The position numbers and the translations under genes were made by a program. The notes beneath the pieces were generated by a model, which did no database searches, was not told the origin of the DNA, and was given only the letters and a program-made list of their open reading frames with translations. From assembly GCA_900752345.1 (NCBI GenBank), contig CAADVA010000027.1, forward strand, positions 1-11,130: DNA of 11,130 nucleotides, given 5' to 3'. Positions within the stretch are counted from its first letter, which is position 1; each line of letters begins with the position of its first letter. Shown here piece after piece: positions 5,991-11,130 of the stretch. The stretch is from an uncultured Collinsella sp. GTDB lineage: Bacteria; Actinomycetota; Coriobacteriia; Coriobacteriales; Coriobacteriaceae.

Positions 5991-6941
5991 ATGGTTAACG
6001 AGAAGAAGGTCGCTATTGTCGGCTGCGGTTTCGTCGGTTCGTCTTCGGCGTTCGCGCTGATGCAGAGTGGTCTGTTCTCCGAGATGGTTCTCATCGACGT
6101 GGACAAGAACCGCGCTGAGGGTGAGGCTCTGGATATTGCGCACGGCATGACGTTTGCCGAGCCGATGAAGATCTACGCTGGCGATTATTCCGATGTCGCC
6201 GACGCCGCCATGATCGTCGTCACCGCTGGCGCTGCCCAGAAGCCCGGCGAGACCCGCCTGGACCTGGTCAACAAGAACGTTAACATCTTTAAGTCCATTA
6301 TCCCCGAGATTAAGAAGTCCGGCTTCGACGGCATTCTGCTCATCGTCTCCAACCCGGTCGACGTTCTGACCTACGCCGCCATCAAGATGTCCGGCCTGCC
6401 CGAGGGCCATGTCATCGGCTCCGGTACCGTGCTCGACACCGGCCGTCTGCAGCAGATGCTCGGCGCTCACGTCGAGGTTGACCCGCGCGACGTTCAGGCT
6501 TATGTCATGGGTGAGCACGGCGACTCCGAGTTTGTCGCTTGGTCCAGCGCCCAGGTTGCCGGCGTGCCGCTGAACACCTTCTGCGAGCTTCACGGTCATC
6601 TGGAGCATGAGGCTGCCGAGAAGCGCATCGCCGAGGACGTCAAGAACTCCGCCTACACCATCATCGAGAAGAAGCACGCCACCTACTACGGCGTCGCCAT
6701 GGCCGTTAAGCGCATCTGCACTGCCGTCATGCGCGATGAGCAGACCGTTCTGCCCGTTTCCTCGCTCATGGTGGGCGAGTATGGCCTGTCCGATCTTGCC
6801 ATCTCCATGCCGACGGTCGTTGGCCGCGACGGCGTCGTCTGCCGCGTCCCCGTGCCGCTTAACGATGGCGAGCAGCATGAGCTCACCGCCTCTGCAAAGG
6901 CCCTCAAGGACATCATCGACAGCGTCGACTTCTCCTGCTAA
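5991..6941 (+). CDS. ldh: L-lactate dehydrogenase
   Basis: This 316-residue cytoplasmic enzyme reduces pyruvate to L-lactate and regenerates NAD+ from NADH at the end of glycolysis. The Rossmann loop GCGFVG is at 11-16, and Asp36 after the second strand indicates NAD rather than NADP. The substrate loop AAQKPGETR carries Gln83, which marks lactate rather than malate dehydrogenase (malate enzymes have Arg), and the mobile-loop Arg89. Asp149 and Arg152 (VLDTGR) and His176 in GEHGDSE complete the active site. Compared with fructose-1,6-bisphosphate-activated Bacillus-type enzymes, the two effector-binding positions (Arg173 and His188 in the usual numbering) are both Gln here (Gln154, Gln169), which suggests activity without that effector. 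The start at 5991 is set by GGGAG at 5980-5984 with 6-nt spacing. In-frame codons upstream cross the leader hairpin. Codon use is strongly biased to preferred codons, as expected for an abundant glycolytic enzyme. A strong terminator follows, so it is monocistronic. Confidence 0.95.
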   Translation: MVNEKKVAIVGCGFVGSSSAFALMQSGLFSEMVLIDVDKNRAEGEALDIAHGMTFAEPMKIYAGDYSDVADAAMIVVTAGAAQKPGETRLDLVNKNVNIFKSIIPEIKKSGFDGILLIVSNPVDVLTYAAIKMSGLPEGHVIGSGTVLDTGRLQQMLGAHVEVDPRDVQAYVMGEHGDSEFVAWSSAQVAGVPLNTFCELHGHLEHEAAEKRIAEDVKNSAYTIIEKKHATYYGVAMAVKRICTAVMRDEQTVLPVSSLMVGEYGLSDLAISMPTVVGRDGVVCRVPVPLNDGEQHELTASAKALKDIIDSVDFSC

Positions 6942-6972
6942 ATGCGGCTCGTTTGAGCAACAGGCTACAATG

Positions 6973-7008
6973 AAGGCGCCCGGATCCATGTGACCCGGGC
7001 GCCTTTTT
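6973..7008 (+). terminator. Intrinsic terminator of ldh
   Basis: AAGGCGCCCGG (6973-6983) and CCGGGCGCCTT (6995-7005) form a perfect 11-bp stem with an 11-nt loop, running into TTTTT at 7004-7008, about 30 bases after the ldh stop. The last T bases are shared with the start of the REP-like repeat. Confidence 0.85.
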
Positions 7009-7038
7009 GGTGCAAGGTAACCTGACCCCAATGCACCA
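7007..7038 (+). repeat. REP-like 32-bp repeat, copy A
   Basis: The element starts TTGGTGCA, has AACCTGACCCCAATGCA in its right part and ends TGCACCA. Its ends, TGGTGCA and TGCACCA, form a perfect 7-bp inverted repeat. It matches copy B (8220-8251) at 27 of 32 positions without gaps and in the same orientation. The composition resembles dispersed REP-type palindromes known in many bacteria, but that resemblance is from memory. Confidence 0.65.
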
Positions 7039-7055
7039 TAGTTGATGGGAGGGCC

Positions 7056-8216
7056 ATGTCGGATTCGCCTAATTTTTTAACCTATGCCCAGACGGCGTTT
7101 GATCCGTTTGAGGAGAGGCCGTTCTGCGCGGTGGATAGCCTCGTCTTTGCGTGGTTGTCCTATTTGCGTTTGCCGGGTGATATGGCGGAGCTGACGAACT
7201 GGCAGGGCCTAGACGTACGCGAGCTGCTGCGTGCCGAGTGCTACCGGGACATGATTGACGACTTGTGGGATCCAGAGGGGAGCAGGGCCTTGTTGGAGGC
7301 CGTGGCAGCAAGCCCTCGCTACCGTGGCGTGCACGTTTGCGGCTATCGTGCCGTGAGCGATGTGGTGGCGACAGAGCAGTTTGCAGCCATGGCGTTCCGG
7401 TTTCCGGCGGGGTTTAGCTATCTTTCCTTCCGGGGGACCGACAGCACGATTGTGGGCTGGAAAGAGGACTTTAACATGGCGTTCCGGTGTCCTGTGCCGG
7501 CCCAGGAATCCGCGGCGCGTTATGTGGACGAGGCGGCGGATGCGATTGACGGGCCGCTCTTGTGCGGAGGCCATTCCAAGGGCGGAAATCTGGCTGTGTA
7601 TGGTGCAGCGATGTGCTCAAGCGGTGCTCGTAACCGGATTGAGCGGGTCTTCTCCCACGATGGCCCTGGCTTTGTCGAGGAGTTTCTGAACGGAGACGCC
7701 TTTGCGAGCCTTTCTGGTCGTATCGATAAAACCCTGCCCCAGTCTTCGATCTTCGGCATGATGTTCGAGACGCAAGAGGACTACGCTATCGTCGAAAGCA
7801 CCGAGTTTAGCCTGCTGCAACACAATCCCTTTAGCTGGGTGGTCGACGGCTGCGATTTTGTGTATTGCGAACGCCTGTCTGCTGGCGCGCGATATGTTGA
7901 TGGCTCTATTCGCGAGATGCTGCTTGCAGTGTCACCTGGCGAGCGCGAGCGTTTTGTAGAAGCGTTGTTCTCCGTGTTTGAGGCTACGGGCGCCGAACGT
8001 TTTGCGGATATCGCCGGGAACATGCGCGAGAACCTGCCTGTGATGCTCCGGGCCGCCCAAGGCTTTGACAAGGATACGCGCCATTTTGTTTCGCAGACCA
8101 TCGCGGCAATCCTTAGATGTGCATTGCTGCCCAAACGCCCTCAGATCGACATGTCCGCTGCCGGTAAGAGTCTGGCAGAACAACTCGAGGCCTGGCAGTC
8201 CGAGCTCCTGCGTTAA
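7056..8216 (+). CDS. DUF2974/Mbeg1-like alpha/beta hydrolase
   Basis: This is a 386-residue protein with a lipase-like serine hydrolase core. The nucleophile elbow is GGHSKGGNLA with Ser174. It is preceded by the family's typical segment LSFRGTDSTIVGWKEDFNM (123-141). His256 (LLQHNPFSW) and Asp202 (SHDGPGF) are the likely remaining catalytic residues. This layout fits the DUF2974 (Mbeg1-like) family, related to class 3 lipases. Residues 270-386 form an extra, mostly helical region without an obvious motif. No signal peptide is visible, so the protein is probably cytoplasmic, and the true substrate is unknown. The start at 7056 follows GGGAGGG at 7047-7053 very closely. The gene stands alone, between the ldh terminator and the promoter of the next gene, and is flanked on both sides by copies of a 32-bp repeat. 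It uses codons rare in ldh (TTA, CTA, AGG, CGG, CCA), pointing to low expression or a different origin. No clear promoter is seen in the 47 bases after the ldh terminator. Confidence 0.88.
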   Translation: MSDSPNFLTYAQTAFDPFEERPFCAVDSLVFAWLSYLRLPGDMAELTNWQGLDVRELLRAECYRDMIDDLWDPEGSRALLEAVAASPRYRGVHVCGYRAVSDVVATEQFAAMAFRFPAGFSYLSFRGTDSTIVGWKEDFNMAFRCPVPAQESAARYVDEAADAIDGPLLCGGHSKGGNLAVYGAAMCSSGARNRIERVFSHDGPGFVEEFLNGDAFASLSGRIDKTLPQSSIFGMMFETQEDYAIVESTEFSLLQHNPFSWVVDGCDFVYCERLSAGARYVDGSIREMLLAVSPGERERFVEALFSVFEATGAERFADIAGNMRENLPVMLRAAQGFDKDTRHFVSQTIAAILRCALLPKRPQIDMSAAGKSLAEQLEAWQSELLR

Positions 8217-8219
8217 CCA

Positions 8220-8251
8220 TTGGTGCAGAGAAACCTGGCCCCAATGCAGCA
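8220..8251 (+). repeat. REP-like 32-bp repeat, copy B
   Basis: This second copy begins four bases after the hydrolase stop. It starts TTGGTGCA, contains AAACCTGGCCCCAATGCA and ends GCAGCA. It differs from copy A (7007-7038) at five of 32 positions. One change breaks a pair of the terminal inverted repeat, so this copy looks more decayed. Confidence 0.6.
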
Positions 8252-8283
8252 ATCTTCGATGCGCTTGGGGCGGGCTCGACCGC

Positions 8284-8289
8284 TATACT
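8284..8289 (+). promoter_or_regulatory. -10 box of nucleoid-protein gene
   Basis: TATACT is close to the TATAAT consensus and lies about 40 bases before the start of the next gene. TTGGGG at 8265-8270 is only 13 bases away, too close for a normal -35 element, so only the -10 box is supported. Confidence 0.45.
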
Positions 8290-8327
8290 GGTTCGTGCCG
8301 AAATCGATCTAGAACGGAATGCCGTAT

Positions 8328-9332
8328 ATGAAAATCAATCACGCGATTCTGCATATCCTGGACTTTGACTCTGCCGTTAACGTTATGAGCCAGCGCGAGC
8401 TCGATATCGAAAGCCGTACTGTGCGCAACTTCGTGACCACGCATCTGCGCCGCGCACGAACCTCGGCCGACAATAAACGTGCCACGTTTGCCGAGAACTC
8501 TGCGTTTGGCGGCGAGCTCAAGGGCTATTTCTTTGGCGAGCGCGAGTTCGTGGACCTGTCGCAGCAGATTGCGGAGTTCATCTCTTCCGAGCTCACCAAA
8601 GCCGAGAAAGCCGAGTCCACCGACGTGCTCGTGGCCGATTTTGACGACGATGAGGATGCCCGCTGGTTTGCCGTGATGCTGCTGGGCTCCAAGCAGGCTT
8701 TTATGCACGAAGTGGGCCGCGAGGAGGGGGAGGTACGCAACGACATCGCGCGCCACTACGCCATTCTGCCGAACCCCTCGCAAAAGGTGCCGAGCTATGC
8801 CATCGTGCGCGCGAGTACCATGGAGATCGGCTACGTGGACAAGAAGCGCAAGATTGCCGGCGAGGACCGTATGCTTATCCCCGATGGCCTGCTGCAGTGC
8901 GACACGGGTGTATCGGGCAAGGAGGTCATCGACACCGTGACGCGTGTGGTCGAGGAAGTCGCCGAGGAGCATGGTGCCAATACGGCCGTGGCACTCGCCA
9001 AGGTTAAGGTTGCCGTTGCCGAGAAGGTTGAGGATGACGAGGAGCTGCCGCCTTGGGATATCGTCGATGAGGTCTTTGAGGACGAGCCGGTTATCAAGGA
9101 GAACGTGCGTGCGGCGCTGACCGAGGAGAAGGTGCCCGAGCGCGTGCCCGTGGAGCGCAAGCAGGTCGAACGCGCGGCCATGCGCAATCACAAGATTCGT
9201 ACCGACACGGGCATCGAGATCAGCTTCCCGGCCGAGATGGGTTCGAACTCCGAGTATATCGAGTTCGTCAACGAGCCCAACGGCCTCATCTCCATCGAGC
9301 TCAAAAACATCGGGTCAATTGAGAATCGATAA
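8328..9332 (+). CDS. 37-kDa nucleoid-associated protein (NdpA/YejK family)
   Basis: This 334-residue protein matches the nucleoid-associated NA37 family (E. coli YejK/NdpA). The N-terminus KINHAILHILD is typical, as is the C-terminal block from HKIRTDTGIEISFPAEMG through YIEFVNEP to IELKNIGSIENR. Residues 185-285 are rich in Glu and Lys and probably helical (EEVAEEHG, AEKVEDDEE). Family members bind the nucleoid, but their exact role is poorly defined. An ATG at 8319 would add three residues (MPY). The ATG at 8328 is preferred because the partial ribosome site CGGA (8315-8318) would abut the 8319 codon but is nine bases from 8328, and because family proteins start near this Lys-Ile-Asn. The gene has its own -10 box and ends at a bidirectional terminator, so it appears monocistronic. 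Confidence 0.9.
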   Translation: MKINHAILHILDFDSAVNVMSQRELDIESRTVRNFVTTHLRRARTSADNKRATFAENSAFGGELKGYFFGEREFVDLSQQIAEFISSELTKAEKAESTDVLVADFDDDEDARWFAVMLLGSKQAFMHEVGREEGEVRNDIARHYAILPNPSQKVPSYAIVRASTMEIGYVDKKRKIAGEDRMLIPDGLLQCDTGVSGKEVIDTVTRVVEEVAEEHGANTAVALAKVKVAVAEKVEDDEELPPWDIVDEVFEDEPVIKENVRAALTEEKVPERVPVERKQVERAAMRNHKIRTDTGIEISFPAEMGSNSEYIEFVNEPNGLISIELKNIGSIENR

Positions 9333-9350
9333 ACTGCGCTTGGACACTGC

Positions 9351-9396
9351 AAAAAAAACAAAGGCCGAAGCCTCGGATGAGGGCTTCGGCCTTTTT
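9351..9396. terminator. Bidirectional intrinsic terminator
   Basis: AAAGGCCGAAGCC (9360-9372) and GGCTTCGGCCTTT (9382-9394) form a perfect 13-bp stem with a 9-nt loop. T9392-9396 follows on the plus strand. A run of eight A (9351-9358) precedes it and becomes a U-tract on the minus strand. It can end both the nucleoid-protein gene and any transcript coming through from dapH on the opposite strand. Confidence 0.88.
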
Positions 9397-9439
9397 GCTT
9401 GGAGCTGAATTGCGCCGTAGGTTGAGCATACGTCAGCGA

Positions 9440-9537
9440 AAACGCCCCTAAGCGAGCAAGGTGACGTGAAAGAGGAGGGAAGCGTACTTCGGTACGCGAC
9501 CGACGATTGAACGTCAGATTGCCGCTTAGGGGCGTTT
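9440..9537 (+). ncRNA. Composite 98-nt hairpin, possible structured RNA
   Basis: This non-coding stretch folds almost end to end. The outer stem is 15 perfect pairs (9440-9454 with 9523-9537, AAACGCCCCTAAGCG). After one bulged A comes GCAA/TTGC (9456-9459 with 9519-9522) and a 2x2 internal loop. Next is TGACGT/ACGTCA (9462-9467 with 9511-9516), then a large internal loop with a purine-only left side (9468-9481) and a 13-nt right side (9498-9510). The tip is GCGTAC/GTACGC (9482-9487 with 9492-9497), closed by TTCG. On the plus strand the tip reads C(UUCG)G, the very stable tetraloop, so the plus strand is the likelier RNA. There is no U-tract and no clear promoter upstream (9397-9439 shows nothing). 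It could be a structured RNA, a 3'-UTR element or a dispersed palindromic repeat. A lineage motif named Collinsella-1 exists in the literature, but I cannot say whether this is it. Confidence 0.55.
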
Positions 9538-9595
9538 GCAGCGTCGACCGGTCCGTCGTTCGTTAGAACGACGGAACCAAAAGTGCAGCGTCGAC
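9537..9595. repeat. 12-bp direct repeat bracketing a hairpin
   Basis: TGCAGCGTCGAC occurs at 9537-9548 and again at 9584-9595, 47 bases apart, with the hairpin 9550-9578 in between. The first copy overlaps the last base of the large composite hairpin, and the second ends just before the hairpin next to dapH. Confidence 0.6.
9550..9578. other. Stem-loop between the direct repeats
   Basis: CCGTCGTTC (9553-9561) and GAACGACGG (9566-9574) form nine perfect pairs around a GTTA loop, extended by GGT with AACC through a one-base bulge. No U-tract follows on either strand. Confidence 0.5.
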
Positions 9596-9597
9596 TA

Positions 9598-9625
9598 GTT
9601 ACGCGGTTTGGTAAAACCGCGTAAC
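9598..9625 (-). other. Stem-loop immediately after dapH stop
   Basis: GTTACGCGGTTT (9598-9609) and AAACCGCGTAAC (9614-9625) form 12 perfect pairs around a 4-nt loop. It lies one base beyond the dapH stop codon on the minus strand. With no T-tract it is not a standard intrinsic terminator. It may protect the 3' end of the dapB-dapH mRNA or help termination together with the next hairpins. Confidence 0.5.
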
Positions 9626-9626
9626 C

Positions 9627-10346
9627 CTAGAGTTGACGTAAGCCCTCTTCCAGGCCGGTCTTGCTGTCGGTCTTCTCGTCGCGCATCTTGATGACGCGGG
9701 CGGGGACACCGGCCACGACGGCGCCGGCGGGGACGTCGTCGACGCATACGGCGCCGGCGGCAACGACAGCACCCTTGCCCACGCGCACGCCCTCCAGGAC
9801 CACGGCATTGGCGCCGATCATAACGTCGTCCTCGATGATGACGGGCGTGGCACTGGCGGGCTCCACGACGCCTGCCAGCACGGTGCCGGCGCCGATGTGG
9901 CAGTTCTTGCCCACGGTGGCGCGGCCGCCCAGCACAGCGCCCATGTCGATCATGGAGCCTTCGCCAATGACGGAGCCGATGTTGATGATGGCGCCCATCA
10001 TGATGACGGCGCGATCGCCAATCTCGACACGGTCGCGGATGATCGCGCCCGGCTCGATGCGGGCGTTGATACCCTTGAGGTCGAGCATGGGCACGGCGGA
10101 GTTGCGGCAGTCGTTCTCTACGTCGTAGTAGTCGATGGAGTCGGCGTTGGCGTCGAGGATTGCCTTGAGCTCATCCCAGTCACCAAAGACGGTCTTGCCA
10201 CGACGACCGCCGTAGACGTGCGCATTGCCCCACTGGACCTTCATGCCCGGCTTTTCGCGCACGTACAGTTTGACGGGCGTTTTCTTGGGCGCGGTTGCGA
10301 TGTAGTTGATAATCTCCTGTGCATCCATCTCGGCTGCATTACTCAT
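9627..10346 (-). CDS. dapH: Tetrahydrodipicolinate N-acetyltransferase
   Basis: This 239-residue cytoplasmic enzyme transfers an acetyl group from acetyl-CoA to tetrahydrodipicolinate, opening the acetylase branch of diaminopimelate and lysine synthesis. Residues 1-90 form the family's N-terminal domain, ending in VENDCRNSAVPMLDLKGI. Residues 95-215 form a left-handed beta helix of hexapeptide repeats (IEPGAIIRDRVEIGD, INIGSVIGEG, VGKNCHIGAG, IGANAVVLEGV). The tail ends in LRQL, as in Bacillus DapH (YkuQ), and the length agrees closely with that enzyme. The block from 79 to 162 is close to what I recall of the Bacillus protein, which makes the acetyl rather than succinyl type (DapD) very likely. 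The start at 10346 has AAGGAG about eight to nine bases upstream. It is 39 bases downstream of dapB, so the two are almost certainly co-transcribed. Supporting acetyltransferase use: the succinylase DapD of proteobacteria has a different N-terminal domain. Confidence 0.95.
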   Translation of the reverse strand: MSNAAEMDAQEIINYIATAPKKTPVKLYVREKPGMKVQWGNAHVYGGRRGKTVFGDWDELKAILDANADSIDYYDVENDCRNSAVPMLDLKGINARIEPGAIIRDRVEIGDRAVIMMGAIINIGSVIGEGSMIDMGAVLGGRATVGKNCHIGAGTVLAGVVEPASATPVIIEDDVMIGANAVVLEGVRVGKGAVVAAGAVCVDDVPAGAVVAGVPARVIKMRDEKTDSKTGLEEGLRQL

Positions 10347-10385
10347 TTGCTGTCTCTCCTTTGAGTGGATCCGGTTGATACCTGG

Positions 10386-11126
10386 TTAGGCAAACATGAC
10401 CTGGTCGAACGTATAGAAGCCAGGCTCGCGGGTGACGAGCTTCTGCGCGGCTGCCAGGGCGCCGTTGACGAAGATCTGACGGCTCGTGGCGCGGTGCGCG
10501 AGCGTGACCTCCTCGTCCTGGCCGAAAAAGCTTACCTCGTGCACGCCGGCGACGGTGCCGCCGCGCAGCGAGTGCATGCCGATCTCCTTGGGGTCGCGCG
10601 CGCCGCACATGCCCTCGCGGCCATAGACGGGGTGGTAGCCTGCCTCGGGCTCGGCTTCGACGACGGCGTCGAGCAACAACTTGGCAGTGCCGCTGGGGGC
10701 GTCGACCTTTTGATTATGGTGCGTCTCGACGATTTCGCAGTCAAAGCCGGGCAGCTCGCGCGTGGCCTGCGCTACCAGATGGCGCAGGGCGGCGATACCG
10801 ATAGAGTAGTTGCCCGAGTGCATAACACGGGCGTTCTGACCCAGCTCGCGCAGGCGATCCACCTGCTCGGGCGTATAGCCCGTGGTGCCGGAAACGAGTG
10901 CGGCACCCGTGCGCTCGACATAGGCGACAACGGCATCGAAGGTCACGACGTTCGAGAAGTCGATGATTACATCGGCGGCCGGTGCGCTCTCGAGCTCGGA
11001 CAAGTCGAAGCCGATCTGGGCGACGATTTCAAAAACGGGCTCTCCAGCGGTGTTGACAATGCCCTCGGCGGTGGTGCGGATGAGCGAGCCCATGCGGCCC
11101 GTTCCCATAATGACGGTCTTAATCAA
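10386..11126 (-). CDS. dapB: 4-hydroxy-tetrahydrodipicolinate reductase
   Basis: This enzyme (246 residues as read here) reduces the DapA product with NAD(P)H to tetrahydrodipicolinate, the substrate of DapH encoded just downstream. The Rossmann loop MGTGRMG is at 7-13, followed by SGTTGYT at 79-85. The catalytic and substrate-binding segment ETHHNQKVDAPSGTA (134-148) contains His136 and Lys140. The C-terminal motifs RGGTVAGVHEVSF and LAHRATSR are typical. The length matches the short actinobacterial type. The start is uncertain. The residue before Ile-Lys-Thr-Val is encoded by TTG at 11126, which is where the family normally begins, but only four bases remain to the window edge. The ribosome site therefore cannot be seen, and the frame is still open there. 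It is probably the upstream member of a dapB-dapH operon, and a dapA gene just outside the window would be expected. Confidence 0.94.
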   Translation of the reverse strand: MIKTVIMGTGRMGSLIRTTAEGIVNTAGEPVFEIVAQIGFDLSELESAPAADVIIDFSNVVTFDAVVAYVERTGAALVSGTTGYTPEQVDRLRELGQNARVMHSGNYSIGIAALRHLVAQATRELPGFDCEIVETHHNQKVDAPSGTAKLLLDAVVEAEPEAGYHPVYGREGMCGARDPKEIGMHSLRGGTVAGVHEVSFFGQDEEVTLAHRATSRQIFVNGALAAAQKLVTREPGFYTFDQVMFA

Positions 11127-11130
11127 GCAG

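Noticed and set aside
6953..6971. TTGAGC followed by TACAAT as a promoter after ldh
   Set aside because: The spacing is only 7 bases, and the start would fall inside the ldh terminator hairpin, so an initiated transcript would end at once.
5988..7031. Open frame antisense to ldh (about 347 codons)
   Set aside because: The ldh frame carries all catalytic motifs. The antisense product shows no motif and crosses both the ldh leader and terminator.
8283..9191. Open frame antisense to the nucleoid-protein gene (about 302 codons)
   Set aside because: It is a composition artefact. The sense frame matches a known family over its full length.

Overview
The window looks like a chromosomal segment of a high-GC gut actinobacterium of the class Coriobacteriia, most likely Collinsella or a close relative. 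This is inferred from the high GC content, the codon preference, strong GGAG-type ribosome sites in front of most genes, and a gene mix of two-domain NAD synthetase, L-lactate dehydrogenase and acetylase-branch lysine genes. No 16S rRNA or other marker is present, so the genus is a judgement, not a proof.

Layout, left to right. (1) Bases 1-2324 carry two minus-strand genes of unknown function. One is cut by the left edge and encodes a modular protein: a small N-terminal domain, a long charged and Pro/Ala-rich linker, and a C-terminal domain. The other is a small membrane protein with a long Ser/Thr-rich tail. A hairpin terminator lies between them. (2) A short divergent intergenic region (2325-2527) leads into plus-strand metabolic genes: nadE (glutamine-dependent NAD+ synthetase), a class I/II PLP aminotransferase, and ldh (L-lactate dehydrogenase). 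Each has its own -10-like box, and the last two have a GC-rich hairpin in the leader. (3) A serine-hydrolase-like gene of the DUF2974/Mbeg1-like type (7056-8216) sits between two copies of a 32-bp REP-like repeat. It uses noticeably rarer codons than ldh. (4) A 37-kDa nucleoid-associated protein gene (8328-9332) ends at a bidirectional terminator. (5) About 290 bases between convergent genes (9333-9626) hold no protein gene but are packed with secondary structure. They contain a ~98-nt composite hairpin capped by a C(UUCG)G tetraloop, a 12-bp direct repeat bracketing a second hairpin, and a third hairpin. (6) On the minus strand, dapB and dapH form an operon for diaminopimelate/lysine synthesis by the N-acetyl branch.

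How the genes fit together: nadE makes NAD+ and ldh re-oxidises NADH at the end of glycolysis, as expected of a fermentative gut anaerobe. DapB and DapH catalyse consecutive steps of lysine and cell-wall DAP synthesis. The acetylase branch next needs an N-acetyl-DAP aminotransferase, and the aminotransferase at 4626-5789 is a possible but unproven candidate.

The most unusual material is non-coding: the structured element at 9440-9537, which could be a structured RNA or a dispersed genomic repeat, and the repeat pair flanking the hydrolase gene. No prophage, CRISPR array, transposase, tRNA or rRNA was recognised.
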